Shown in pieces: positions 31,339 through 44,407 of a stretch of 64,000 bases of DNA (position 1 is its first letter; each line of letters starts with the position of its first letter). A program made the translations under genes and the position numbers. This DNA comes from Panicum virgatum (taxonomy: Eukaryota > Streptophyta > Magnoliopsida > Poales > Poaceae): positions 7,665,015 to 7,729,014 of the forward strand of contig NC_053146.1 in NCBI RefSeq assembly GCF_016808335.1, written 5' to 3'. A model generated the notes under the pieces. The model ran no database searches and was not told the origin of the DNA. It saw nothing but the letters and a program-made list of their open reading frames with translations.

Positions 31339-34300
31339 ATGACTGGACCTTAGAACCAAGGGCCGGTTCCGCCGGTCACCAACCCTGTCACGTATGAAGA
31401 GCTGACCCCCGAACACCAGCAGAAGTATGATGAGGTCAAAGCTCAGTTCGAAGCCGATCTCAATGGCTCTTTCGAGAGGACCCGCAGCCACGGCATCAGG
31501 TGGAAGGGGTTCTCACCCGAAGGCGCTCTCGACAATGTCGACCTGTCCGTACAATCAGAGGAGCGCACCAGGGCTCTGCACCAGGAGATGAACTACATGG
31601 TGGCTCACTCGCTTCATCGGCACTCAGAAAGCCTGGTGAACGAGCTCGAGCGTGTGGTACATCGCGTCGTCCAGGAGGTGATCAAGAACCAGTACTCCCT
31701 ATTGGGACCAATTCTGGGTAGTCACAGGGGAGAAGCCCCACTTTAGTCTAGGCCGCCATTGCCATACTCGCTCACAACTCCAGGGCCGTAGAGTTCGCCG
31801 ATCTACGTCGTCTACAAGATCGGCGGAGATCCCGGGGAGGGCTAGTTCCTGAGTGAGCCGCCTAAGGAGATCCCACACGGCTACACATGCGTGTACATAC
31901 CTGACAACATCAACCCAACACGCGCGGGACAGTCGGCGAGTACAGGAGCTTCAGGGACAGATGCGGAGAAACAAGCATGGCTAGCGAAGTGCGCTACCGG
32001 GCCGAGTGCTGAACCCTCAGCCCCAGGAGTTCTTAGTGTGGAACAGATCAGCGCAATACTAAGGGACCAGTTCGGCATTCTGCCCAAGAGAAAGGCGATC
32101 GACTATTCCAAGCCATACCCAAGCGACTACGACTTGATCCCGTTGCCACCCAAGTATCGGCTCCCGGAGTTCACTAAGTTCAGCGGGTCAGAAGGGGCCA
32201 GCTCCATCGAGCATGTGAGCCGATACCTAACGCAGCTCGGGATGATTTCAGTATCGGATCCTCTGAGGGTCCGGTTCTTCTGCCAGTCTCTCACGGGCTC
32301 AGCCTTAGGATGGTACACGTCATTGGCCCAAGATTCGATCCGCACTTGGAGGCAGCTGGAAGATCAATTCCACACCCAGTATCACTCAGAGGCTGCTGAA
32401 GCTGGGATTGCCGACCTCGCCCAAGTCAAGCAGAAACGAGGGGAAAGTGTGTCGGAGTACATGTAGCGCTTCAGAGAAGTTAAGAATCGATGCTACTCAT
32501 CGCGCATCACAGAAAAGGAGGCAGCCGATTTGGCAGTTCTGGGGCTCGCTAAGCCGATCAAGGATCTGGTTTTTCAGTTGGATTTCACCTCTCTGGCGCA
32601 CATGGTGCAGAAGCTAACGATGTATGAACACTATCACCCTGAGCTATACCAGGAAAAATTTACGCGCCATGTGAATATGGCCCAAGCAAATGATTCTGAT
32701 GATTCTAGCAGGGAGCAAGAAGTGGTCGTGGCAGAGTGGACCCGGGGGGCAAACCCCGTCCCGTGCAAGTGGGTCAAACAGAAGGGGCTTGTGAAGGGCT
32801 TTGAATTTGACGTGGCCAAGGCAGAGCAGATATTCGATCTACTGCTCAAGCAAAAGTAGTTGAAGCTCCCAGAGAATCACAAGCTGCCAACGGCGCAAGA
32901 GCTGCAGGGGAGGCCGTACTGCAAGTGGCACCACTCGTTCACCCATGCCACGAATGACTGCAAGGAGCTGCGTCGGCAGATCCAATCAGCTATTGAGCAA
33001 GGCCGATTAATTCTGGCCCAACACACGATGAATGTTGACAGTCAACCGTTCCCACAGGCTAACATGGTGGGGCTGTCAGATCTTAGATCTGAGGGCCAGA
33101 ATTTTGCGTTTCGGATTAACATGGTGGGATCCGTACGCCGCCTTGACGAGCAGAGGAAAGAGGCCGATTCTGGCAAACGGCCCCAGGATGAAGAGGAGTC
33201 AGAGTAGCAATATATTACTGAAGAACAAGTGCGTCAGATCCGCAATCAACTCCCAGCATCCAATCCGCTTCTTGAAAAATACGAGTATCAGTACAACCTG
33301 CGTCGCCGGTATGAATCGAAAGAGGAGGAGTACGAGTACCCCGCGGGGAGAACGCTGGGGAGGTGCCAGGCTATACGCGACCACTGGCATTGCCCGTTCT
33401 TCAGGTACTGTTGGAATTCCGGCATGAGCCGATTGCCTACTATCGATGATTGCCTGGAGTGCAGGCCTCGGGGACGCCAGTCAGGCGAGACGTCGGTGTT
33501 CTGATGCTTGGGGCCCAAAGAACGTCACGACGACCATGTTGAGCGGCCACCCAGGGATGATCTTGAGCTCGAAGGGGAGGATAAGTATCATCGTCCACGA
33601 TTGTGTCCTGATGGACTCAGTCGCTCGCAGAAGCGCAGAGTGCAGCGCTTGCGCAATCTCGAAGAAGCGGAAGCAAGGTACCTCGACGTGTTGAGGAAGG
33701 CACGCCCGGATCTCGCGGGGCAAGTCAGGCGCCTGCAAAGAGTGGCAAGGCACCCTCCAAGGAGGGAGTGGCGTCCCAAACATTTGAAAGCCGATGAGAA
33801 ACCATCGGCTGATATGAATATGGTATTTGTGCTCCCGTCGAAATTTCGAGCGCCTCATCTGGAGGAGCTGGCCGTCGCACAGCTGGATCTTGGCCCACAG
33901 CCGATCATCTTTGAGAAGCCCAAGGAGAAAAGCTACAAGCACCAGAAGGGGTTATATTTCAAGGGTCTCATCGACGGCAAACCTGTGAACAGGATGTTGG
34001 TCGACACCGGCGCCGCAGTTAATTTGATGCCGTATTCAGTGCTGCGCCGATTGGGTCGTTCTGCTGCTGACCTTATCAAGACCAACGTAATGCTCAATGA
34101 TTTCAATTGGCCGCCATCGGAGGCAAAGGGCGTCCTCAATGTGGAGTTGGCAGTCGGCCGCAATACCGTCCCAACCTCGTTCTTCATCGTCAACAGTAAG
34201 AGTACGTACACAGTGCTGCTTGGGAGGGATTGGATTCACGCCAATTGTTGTGTTCCTTCCACAATGCACCAGTGTTTGGTTCAATGGGATGGCGACGAAG

Positions 34301-37300
34301 TGGAGGTGGTCCGTGCAGATGACTCCAGCGAGGTTTCGCTCGCAGACATGAACGCTTGGGACGCGGAAGGACAAGAGCCGATCTCAGGGATTACGCTAGA
34401 AGACTGTGATCGGATCAAAGCGACAAAAAACGGATTGAGGCTGGTCTTATCTACTGGCCTCACAGAATAAATACATCCTGGCATGCTATGGAGTTCAGCA
34501 GGTTTAGAGAGGCCGGTCCCAGCGACCGGCCCCAAAAAGTAGATAATTCTTATTTGGAGTTGAAACTGTTACATTATGAACAAACAATAGCCTGCTCTGG
34601 CAGTTGGTTAGTCAATGAGTATTCAGTTTCGAATGGTAATACAGAAACGGCCAGCCCGTGCGGTCGGCCGAAAATTTTCTTTTGTTATCTCTCCGTATTT
34701 GCTGTCGACGTAGCAGATGATGACGAGTTGCATGCGTCCACAGTTGATTTTATAGGCGACGGCAAGTTGGGGTACGGGTTTACATCAGCTGACGAGTTGG
34801 AGGAAGTTGATATCGGTCCCGGGGATAAGCCGCGACCAACATTTATCAGCAAAATGTTAGACCCGAGCTTGCATGAGCCGATGATAGCACTATTGAGAGA
34901 ATACCGGTACTATTTCATGTGGGATTATACTGAAATGCCCGGTCTGGATAGAAGCAGCGTCGAACATCGGTTCCCACTTAAGAAAGGATTTTGGCCGTTT
35001 CAACAACGAGCACGACAGATGAAGGCCGAAATCCCAGAGGAGGTCAAGAAAGAGGTGCAAAAGATGTTGGATGCAGGGTTCATCAGGCCATGTCGGTATG
35101 CAGAATGGATCTCCAGCATGGTCCCTGTACAAAAGAAGGATGGCCGATGGCGATTCTGCGTGGATTTCAGAGACCTCAACAGAGCAACGCCAAAAGACGA
35201 GTATCCGATGCCCGTCGTGGAAACATTGATCAACGCAGCTGCCGGTCACAAAATGCTAAGCTTTATGGATGGTAATGCCGGCTACAACCAGATCTTCATG
35301 GCCCCAGAGGATATAAGTAAGACCGCGTTCAGAGTACCAGGCGCGGTCGGCTTGTTCGAGTACTTGGTTATGACCTTTGGATTGAAAAATGCCGGTGCAA
35401 CATATCAACGCGCCATGAATTACATTTTTCATGATCTCATCGGCAAACTGGTAGAAATCTACATTGATGATGTCGTGGTCAAGTCCACATCGCCTGGGGG
35501 ACATCTGGAAGATTTGCGTCAGGTCTTGGAGCGGGCTCGGATGTTTGGGCTCAGAATGAACCCGAAGAAATGCGCCTTTGGTGTATCGGCCGGTCAGTTC
35601 TTAGGATTCCTGGTACATGAGCGAGGGATTGAGATCGGCTTAAAAAGTCAAGAAGCTGTAAGGACGATGAGGCCACCTACTACGTAGAAGGAGTTGCAGA
35701 AGCTCATCGGCAAAATCAACGTTGTCAGACGATTTATCTCCAATCTGTCTGGGCGTATCGAGTCGTTCATGGGTCTAGTGAAGATCAAGTCTGAGGATGA
35801 ATTTCACTGGGGGGCAGAACAGCAGTAGGCTTTTGACGAAATCAAGGGATACTTGTCGAAGCCCCCAGTATTGGCTACTCCTCACCAAGACATGCCTTTC
35901 TTCGTGTACCTGTCTGTGGGAGACACTTCCATCGCCTCGGCGCTAGTTCAGAAGCATGACGATCAGGGGAGGGTTGTTTTCTACCTCAGCAGATGTATGT
36001 TGGACGCTGAGACCAGGTATCCTGAAATTGAGAAGCTTTGCCTTTGTTTGTTCTTTACATGCATAAAGCTTCGTCATATTTTGCTCTCGGCGGAAACAAT
36101 CGTTATCTGCAAGTCGGATGTCATAAGGCACATGCTGTCGGCTCCTTTTCTAAAAGGCCGACTAGGAAAATGGATGTTTGCATTGTCGGAGTTCGATATC
36201 CGATATCAACCTGCAAAGGCAGTCAAGGGACAGGCACTGGCGGATCTCATCGCAGACAGGGTCAACACTGACGTGGCCGCACTTTTCATACGTGCTTGGG
36301 CCATGTTTTTCGACGGATCGGCGTGTAATGATGGGTGCGGCGTGGGAATTCTTTTGGTATCGTCTTGAGGGGCGACTTATTCCTTTTCCATCAGGGTGAC
36401 TACTCCATGCACCAATAATTTAGTAGAGTATGAGGCCGTTCGCAAGGGGATGGAATTACTCCTGGAAGCTGGCGCAGAAGCGGTGGAAATATTTGGGGAT
36501 TCGAAACTGGTGATTTCTCAGCTCACGGAAGAATATAGATGTGAGAGCGAGGCTTTTTTTCCGATATGGATGCAGTGCCGTGAGTTGATGTCACAATTCA
36601 GGTATATTAATTTCCACTGGATACGCAGGACTTTGAACAATGAAGCCAATGACTTGGCACAGATGGCTTTCGGATACAAGGAAACAGCCGATGGGGTCAA
36701 TGTAGGGGTTCAGTTTCTAGAACCTGGAGATTGGAGAGCCGATATCTTCAATTATTTGAAGGATTCGGCTCGGGGGGCACCCAGAAGGATAAGACTGAAA
36801 GCTATGAAGTATGTTCTGATAGGGGACGATATGTTCTACAGGACTTTGGAAGGACTGCTGCTTAAATGTCTGGGGCCTTCGGAGTTTAATCGGCTTTTGC
36901 ATGAGGTTCATGAGGGAGCCTGTGGTACTCATCAATCGGCCCATAAGATGAAGTGGCTGATTAGGCGATCGGGATATTACTGGCCTACCATGCCTGTGGA
37001 CTGCTTTAAATATTACAAGGGATGTCAGGCATGTCAGAGATTCGGCAAGATTCAGATGGTGCCGGCATCAGTAATGAATCCTATCATTAAGCCATGGCCG
37101 TTCAGGGGTTGGGCCATGGATATGATTGGCCAGATCAACCCGCCATCCAGCAAGTGTCACCAATGGGTGTTGGCTGTCGCGAATTATTTCACGAAATGGG
37201 TGGAGGCGGTACCCATGAGGTCGGTGGCATCAAAAGATGTGATCAGTTTCGTTAAAGAGCACATCATTCATAGATTCGGGATTCCCCGGACCATTACGAC

Positions 37301-37988
37301 CGATGGAGGATCGGTCTTTATATCGGAGGAATTTAGAAAGTTCGCTGATGACACGGGGTTCAAGCTGATCAGGTCATCCCCATATTATGCCCAAGCTAAT
37401 GGACAGGCTGAAGCATCCAACCAGAGCCTTATCAAGCTGATCAGAACAAAGATCGATGAATATCCTAGGCCCTGGCATGAGGTGTTGTCAGAGGCTTTGT
37501 GGGCATATCGTATTTCGTGTCACGGATCCATCAAGACGTCACCATACCATTTGGTCTACGGTCAAGACGTTGTGTTGCCATGGGAAATCACAGCCGGATC
37601 GAGGCGTGTTGAGTTCCAGAATGATCTGTCGGCTGAGGAGTATGCAGCCTTGATGAGCGACAATGTGGAGGATCTCACAGAGCTAAGACTTTGGTCACTT
37701 GAGAAGATCAAGGAAAACAAGGCCAAAGTCGCTCGTGCATACAACAAAAAGGTCAAGCCAAAAGATTTCCAGGTTGGAGAATTGGTTTGGGAGGCAGTGC
37801 TACCATTGGGAACTAAAGATAGGAAGTATGGTAAATGGTCTCCAACTTGGCATGGGCCGTATAAGGTTGATCAGGTCCTGCCTGGAAATGCGTACATGCT
37901 TGAAGAATTGGACAGTGTCAAGTTTCTTGTAGCCGTCAATGGCCAACACCTCAAGAAATATTTTCCGAGCATGTGGGAAGGCGAATAA
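31339..37988 (+). pseudogene. Tat-like gag-pol with multiple in-frame stops
   Basis: Gag starts at ATG 31339. The retrotransposon gag domain covers about 32150-32640 (KFSGSEGASSIEHVSRYL, LGWYTSLAQDSIRTWRQL). Aspartic protease follows with LVDTGAAVNLMPYS near 34000. Reverse transcriptase has YIDDVVVKS near 35460, then RNase H (AWAMFFDGSACNDGCGVG) and integrase with an HHCC finger (36900-37045) and D, D, E residues (WAMDMIG, TTDGGSVF, GQAEASNQ). In-frame stops in the gag-protease frame lie at 31351, 31744, 31789, 31843, 32464, 32857, 33205 (all TAG) and 33502 (TGA). The reverse transcriptase to integrase frame has TAG at 35685 and 35826 and TGA at 36366. The frame changes between protease and reverse transcriptase near 34470-34488. 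Confidence 0.9.
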
Positions 37989-38025
37989 CAAGAGCCGATG
38001 AAATCCATCTGGTTGTATTATAAAA

Positions 38026-38095
38026 GGCCAACACGTTGAGTTGGCCAGTAAAAAAAATAATAAAAAGTGAGAGAGGCCAACACGTTGAGTTGGCC
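38026..38095. repeat. Two identical hairpin units between convergent genes of the Tat-like element
   Basis: The 21-mer formed by GGCCAAC, a 7-base loop and GTTGGCC occurs at 38026-38046 and 38075-38095, each followed by AGTAAAAAAA. It lies between the pol stop (37988) and the end of the antisense gene (38218), where two transcripts would meet. Confidence 0.85.
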
Positions 38096-38217
38096 AGTAA
38101 AAAAATATATAGATGAGAAGCAAGGCAGTCGATGTGTAACCATCGACTTAAGATGTTATTAATAAGTACGAGTTTCAGATTTAACAGACAACATTAAATG
38201 TTCTCTGAATTGTTCTA

Positions 38218-41200
38218 CTAGTTCAGGAACCCTTCTATGGCATGGATGGCTTCTACGCGTATGGCGTCGGCTCTTGCTATGATCGCTTCATCGTCTTTGT
38301 CATCGCCTGTTACTATCTGTTGACTCAAGGTGCTTATCTCTGCAAACTCTGCATGTATCTGCTCGGTCATTTCTTGGGCTTCTTGCTTGGAGTTTGCAAT
38401 CGAGGCTTTCTCCTCTTGGATCAGTCTCTGGGTGGTGCGGACCTTTTCTTCGAGCTCCACCAGTTCTTTCTCCAGGAGATTGAGTCGCCTTGTACTCACA
38501 GAGATATCGGCTTTGGCGTCCAGAGTTGCTTTCTTCTGGTTGAGCATTTTGCACCTTTGAGCGATGTCGGCTTTCAGAGGAACTTGAGAATGACATAGTT
38601 CTATTCTCTGTTGTGCTGCTTTCACCTCTGCCCGAAAGAAGGGAATATGGCCGGCTGGCCAGAGCTTGACCTGAAGTGACTCTGGGAGTTGGGATTCTAT
38701 CTGCTCGAGGATTTTCTTTATTTCGCTGGAATAGTCAACCAGGGTACTGATTGGAGCAGATAGCAGACCTTTGATATGTTGTAGCTGATCCGCGAGGTCA
38801 ATCGGCTACCATGATGATGGTACTTTCGCTCCAGGGGCGATCAGTCCCATTGATGCTGGGTCAAAGGAGAGCAAAGCTGAAATATTGAAGCCCTGTGGAG
38901 ATAGTGGAGTTAGTTTTGGGAACAAGGTGCATCAATGGAATTATCGGCTGATTTAGAATCGGCTCATGTAGTGTTACCTGTTCTGAGGAAGAAGCGATGG
39001 TCACTCCGGGTGTGATCGGCTCAGTTGGGTTTGAGGCAACAACAGGGGCATCGGCTATGTCAGCCTATTCGTCATGCACCTCCATCGGAGCATCGGGAGT
39101 TCCGGGTTGAGCTTCCATCAGTACATCAGCTGTTGCAGTTCCTTCGCTGCGAATTTCTGTTGAGACGATGGTTGAGCCTTGCTATTCTTGGACTTCAGTT
39201 ATTCCAGTGTCGGCTTCATGAACGGTGGTTCCCTGTCGTGCTGGGCTTTCAGTACTGAGGGTGTCTCCAGCTGCGTCCTGAAAATAGGATTACAGTCAAC
39301 GAGAATATATATATGCGTAAGAAAGAAGTTTCGGAGAGATGAATTACCTGGTTGGTGTTGGATTCTGATAGATTCGGGGAAGGTTGTTCTGTTTTCTTGA
39401 TGACTCGTCTTGCGATGATCTTCCTTTTCTTAGTCGGGACTCGGGGGCAGCACTTCCAGAGGTTTGTCTCCGTTTAGAAGCCGACTGGGGTGAGTCTGGC
39501 TGAGCAGTCATTATTACTTTCTTCATTGGCGGTGACTCCTTGCAAAAAAGAATATCAGGGGCGGTTGGAAGGAAGTAGAATGGTTCCCCGTCACTGGTCA
39601 TGGGTTCTGGATCATCTTGTTGCTGTAAGCAAGGTGAGCAGGGTTAGCCAAGTAAAGTGGTGGAGGGCTTAGAAAAAATAGGTACACGGATTCAGTACCT
39701 TTTCCTCGGGGATTGTGTATTCAGGATCAATTTACTGCTGTAGAGGGCCTAAAGCTCTTCTGAATACATGAGTTTTCCACATTCCCCACCATGTGTTAAA
39801 GTCGATTGACGAGGGAGTAAATGACAGATCAGTTGGTATTGGAATGTGGAGGTTGTCAAACATGTTGTAGCATCTTGATCTGGTAAGACCATCGGGTAAA
39901 TCGGCTCTACTCTCCACCAAGTGGTGAATATGGAAGTGGGGAGGGACTTGTCCTAAGCCAAATTGCCGAGCTGCTACGACTGGTTGATAGGTTTCATAAC
40001 CTGGTTTGATGATTCTATTGGAAGTACTTATGCCAACAGGGAGGAAGCCAGGTCGAATCATTAGGGAATATAGATGCCGAGTGCTGTCGTCATCGGCAAA
40101 GCTGTCCAGCCTGAAGGTAGTTAGGTTCTCAAAGGCTTCAGATTCAGTGAATGGAAAGTAGAGGGGATTGTCTAGACCTTTGTAGAAGACTCTAAACCAG
40201 TTTGCTGCATCTGTCGAGTTCAGTTTGCTGCCAGGGAGGCTGAATAGGGCTTGGCCATAGCTAGTGCATCTAATTGGCTTGCCATTCTCGTCGGGGAAGG
40301 AATTCTTAGCTAGGCTTTGAAAGTTTGGAATCTGATGCTGGAAGTAGAGTTGTGCCCATAACTGAAGAAACCACCAAGGGCCTCCAGTTCTGAGTTTCCT
40401 TTGGTTGAGCAAATTAGTTGTCATCAGATGGAGACATCTGTATGTTTCTCCGAGAAAAAGTTTGCCTAGGCTAGTGCGGTTGCCATGGGCCAGATGGTAA
40501 GCCAAAGGAAGGTAATTCTTAGTTGGAGCTAAGGAAGGACCACAGAAAATAAAATGTTCTAACCAAAGATTTAAAAAGGCTGTGTGTTCCTTTTTAGTTA
40601 ATGGACCTTTTGTCTTCATGTGCTGGTTCATGTAAGTACTCCAGTTTGTGCAATCTGTCTTGCATGAAAGTTTGAAGGGGGCTTCTACCATTCTGTGGGT
40701 TGCAGGATCAGGGGAACTAATGTCTAGGCCAGTAATCATGGTAACATCTAGCGGAGTAGGGGTCATGGGCCCAAGACCAAAGAGGAGACAGTTCAGAGCG
40801 TCGGACCAGACATAGCCGATGGTTTTCAGAAGGTTTTCATCTTGATCAAGGGGGGATAATGATAAACTGAGTGCATCAGCTATGTTCCATTCTTGCCACA
40901 AGGGCATATAGGTTTTTGCTACTCTGCTATACCATGCAATCCAGCTCTCGGGTGGATTAGGACAGGCTCTTAAGCAGTCGGCCTAGGAATTTAAATTAAT
41001 ATCTTGACTTACGAAAGGGATTCTATTCGCTTCACAGGAGATTAAATCTGTGGGATTTTCATAAACTCGTGGGCCAAGACAAAAGGATTTGGGATTGGAA
41101 GGATGCGGCAAAAGGATGTCTGACACCTGGAGTTCAGAAATTCAGAAATTTATATATGGTGTCATATTTCAGAGTTTAATTCATTTGGAGGTTTGGTGAG

Positions 41201-42096
41201 CTGAAGAAAGTTAAAAGGATAGGCTGAATATTACCTTCAGGTCATAGATTGTCGTATCGGTGATTGGAGATCTCGCTGTTTGAGCTTCGGAGTCCGCCAT
41301 GGTTCAGATCTGCTAACTTAGAGTTTGGTTGTTTTGCGGGCTCTGGTTCAAGTTTTGGATACTTTGTGAGTTTTCGCTCGAACTTATGGAGCGGGATTCT
41401 CGAATTGTGCTCGGATTTGGAATGTCTATTTCGAGTTGGATTCATAGTGGAGGTGATATTCTGTTCTTATGCTGGTTGCTTCCAATTTTGAATTTCGTCG
41501 GCTCTTGAATATTAGTAAAGCCTGATGTGGTGCCATTGGCTTTTGAAGGGTTGTCCGAGCAAGCAATTAAGTGATAGGAAGCTTTATTCATTAAAGATAA
41601 AGTTTTTACAAGAGGAAGAGCCGATTTAACAAAGGGGCGAATCCTTCGGCTCAGTCTACCTTACAGTACTACCTACATCTACCACCCGTAGGTACCTGGG
41701 TACCTACGGCGCATGGGGCTTCGCGCCGGCACGTCTCCATCGTCGCCACCGTCGTCCCTGCTGCCGCTCTCGTCGATGCTGCTGCCGTCGCTGGCCTCGT
41801 CGTCGCTGCTCCAGCGGCCGCCGCCGCTGTTGCTTTCTTCTTCGCTGCCCCCTCGAGGGACCCGAGGAACCGGAAGGCGTTTCCGGCCATCGGGTCATCG
41901 CCGCTGGAGGAGAAGTCGATCTCCTCTTCCGAGGAGGAATCGGAGCAAGCGCCTCGTGCGCTGCCGTTGGGTCGTACTCCGGCGTCGGCTCTCGGCTTTC
42001 GGAGATGGAGTCGAGGGAGGAGGCAGAGGAACTCGAGGAAGAGGGGGCGAGAGGGGAGCCAATGGAGTTGGAGCCAGAGGAGGAGGGCATCGCCAT
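38218..42096 (-). pseudogene. Antisense plant-mobile-domain gene carried by the Tat-like element
   Basis: Several minus-strand segments look like exons of one gene. The first begins at 42096 (MAMPSSSGSNSIGSPL, then SREPTPEYDPTAAHEALAP). The central one, 40907-39732 (391 codons), is the plant mobile domain (PF10536-like), with WNIADALSLSL, LDVTMITGLD, and ending WWGMWKTHVFRRAL. The last one, 38625-38218, is a charged coiled coil (LEKELVELEEKVRTTQRLIQ) ending in a stop. Between them are AT-rich, intron-like stretches that I did not resolve. The domain also occurs in host MAIN/MAIL proteins and in Tat-lineage elements as an additional ORF. What it does for the element is unknown. Whether this copy is intact cannot be told without the exon structure, so the broken status is provisional. 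Confidence 0.75.
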
Positions 42097-42309
42097 GGCT
42101 GATGTGGGCTGTGCGAGGAAGGTGAGTTTGTGGTGAAAGGAGTCGATTCAGGGTGACATTAAATAGTAAAGAATGGAAGATGGATCGGCATTTTCACATT
42201 CTGCGAGGAGCCGGCTGCAGAGACGTTGCGTCTTTCGTGGTGGTTGTAGTGCGTTTTCAATGAGCATCAACAGGAAGATGAAGCAATGAGATGGTTTTGG
42301 AATTATTAT

Positions 42310-42329
42310 TGCCAAAACCAGGGGGCATG
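42310..42329 (+). other. Polypurine-tract-like site of the Tat-like element
   Basis: GCCAAAACCAGGGGGCATG directly precedes the 3' LTR start at 42330, as expected for plus-strand priming. Confidence 0.65.
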
Positions 42330-43550
42330 TGTTATCGCCATAAATTAACAGAATTAATTAATGGGCCGCTAGCAAGTTGGGCTTAAAGCAGGAACGAAGG
42401 AAGGCTTGTGAATCGGCTTTTTCGTGAGTGTTTGGGCCATGTGGGCCATGTATCTTTAGATTTAGTTCAATTTGGGTTAGGGATAGAGTCCGATTTGGAC
42501 GCGTTAGTTTAGATTGTTTTGAAAGTCTCCGGACTATAAATATGTACGCTATGATATTCATAAAGGAGAGAGAACGTCATCACGTCTCGTAACAACAATT
42601 CTCGGCGCACCGCCACCCCTAATCCTAGGGTTTCATCCAAGTAAGCGCCATACTGCCCTGATCACTTCTTGTGATCAGGGCAGCATTGTTCTTGCTTTTA
42701 CCTTGGTATTACTCGTACTGAAGCGTTTTTTATGGCGAGTAATGCTAGTTATCCCGATGTTCGTAGCATGACCTTTAGTAGATCTATCATGCTCTTGTTG
42801 TTTATCATCTACGAATATCATGTTATCTCTGCGTGATCATGTATTAATCTTACTCTATTTCTCGTTGCATAGGAATTAGTCGCGTAGAGATAACACCCTG
42901 CTTCTTTTTTATCTAGTAGATCTAATCTGTTATGGTTTGTTATTATACTTAAGAATCGGCTTAATATCTGCTAGGTTAGGCCTTGCAAACGGGTTGGATG
43001 ATCCGGCGACGTATTAGATGCTTTGCTCTGATCTTAATAGGGATTGATCCGGGAATCGACTTTCGCTTATTTTTAGGCCTCTTTTCTGGTTAAAGTTTGG
43101 TTATCTATTATGCTCGTTAGGCCTAATTACGTGTAGGATGTTCCGATCTAGCAGTGAAGGTTTTACCGTTGTGGATTTGATTAACTAGATCTAATTGAAG
43201 CAGTTTTTGCAGTTATTTGCTTTATCTATTAACATCCAAATATGCAGATCTAATCTGACACCGGGACTCGATCGGCTCTTTAAAGCCGATGCAAGAGTCA
43301 TCCCGGGGAGCCGACCACGGCTCGGACTAATGTTTACATGTGTTTGTGCATGCAGGCAAACCATCGAAAGCACGTTTGCACCTTCCTGATCGGGTATAGG
43401 TTAGGTGGCACGCCCTGCATCTCTGGAAGCGTCGGTGTGTGCCAGGATCTAGGCCGTTGACCGAGGGACCGGTGCCAGCCAGCGTCCCGGTAGCCTCCCG
43501 GCCCTTCGTGTTGCCTGTCACTACTCGCTGGTGGATTTTGACCGACAACA
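42330..43550 (+). repeat. 3' LTR of the Tat-like element
   Basis: The copy is 1221 bp. It carries about 41 bp more than the 5' LTR near 43245-43290, a segment ending AAAGCCGATGC. Most other changes are C/T or G/A. Confidence 0.9.
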
Positions 43551-44352
43551 GTGGGCTGCTGGCAGCGGAGATGGTGGCTCGCGCGTCGACGATGGCGGCG
43601 GTGCCTGCTGCTGGTCGGGGTCATGGATGGGGCTCTGTGACGTGTGGCGGCACCGTGGTGGCGCAGCCAAGGTGGCTCGGGCTTCGCTAGCGACACCAAG
43701 GTGGTGTGGCTGGCATCGGCCAGCGTGCTCCATCGATGCCATGGTGGCGTGGATGGCTGTGCGGTGCCATCCTTGCGGAGCAGGCCCTACGGAGGCAGTG
43801 ACAGCGGAGACGTCGGAACGCCATGAGGTGCTGCAGGAGTGGTGGATGAGATCTCGTCGCGGTGGTGGTGGATGGGACTCCGAGGCGCCGCGAGAGGCCG
43901 CGCGCGGTGATCGGCTGCACATGGCGATTTGGCGGCAGCGAACGACGCTGCGACTATGAGTGGTGCGGCACGAGGAGGTGCGAGTTGGCTACGACGCGTG
44001 GTGGCACAGCTGCGCCGCCGGCCCCAAGGGACTTCTTGCTTTGCCAGGCTGTGGTCGTCCAGATACGATGGGATTCTTCGGGCGAAAGCCTCGCCGGCTT
44101 CCTGCTGGTAATGATGACAACGGCGTCTGAGGGCGTCGTTCTCCCTGTTGGGGGTGTCATCTTGGAGCCCTTCCCTTCTGCGCGGGTTTCTCCGGGTGAG
44201 AGCCCTGTCCACTTGTTGGACGAGCGATGGCGGCGCCTATGGCGTCGTTACCTTCTTGAAGGCGTCGTTGGTGGAGACACTTCTTGGCCAGGGGGTGGAA
44301 GGCCACCGGTGGCTTGGCGGGACGGCTTGGTGTAGGTGGCGAGCTCGAAGGG
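43551..44352 (+). mobile_element. LINE-like sequence, left piece
   Basis: GC-rich sequence with no intact frame. Phrases such as GACAACGGCGTCTGAGGGCG and GGGTGAGAGCCCTGTCCAC resemble the 3' regions of grass LINE-type retroposons. The sequence resumes after the hAT insertion at 46939 and ends in an A run at 47957. The call rests on style and the poly-A end only. Confidence 0.4.
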
Positions 44353-44407
44353 GGTTGCCTTAGGCCTGGGCACTAAAAACCGAAAAACCGAAACCGAACC
44401 CGAACCG

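Larger units (their letters stand above)
30108..43550 (+). mobile_element. Complete Tat-like Ty3/Gypsy retrotransposon with antisense gene (13.4 kb)
   Basis: LTRs at 30108-31286 and 42330-43550 begin TGTTATCGCC and end CGACAACA. Flanking 5-mers GCGGG (30103-30107) and GTGGG (43551-43555) fit a target duplication with one C-to-T change. Gag and pol lie on the plus strand (31339-37988), and a plant-mobile-domain gene lies on the minus strand between pol and the 3' LTR, as in Tat-lineage elements such as Grande. LTRs differ by roughly 50 substitutions in about 1180 aligned bases plus a ~41-bp indel, about 4.4%; at 1.3e-8 per site per year this is near 1.7 million years. Many premature stops show it is dead. 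Confidence 0.92.
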
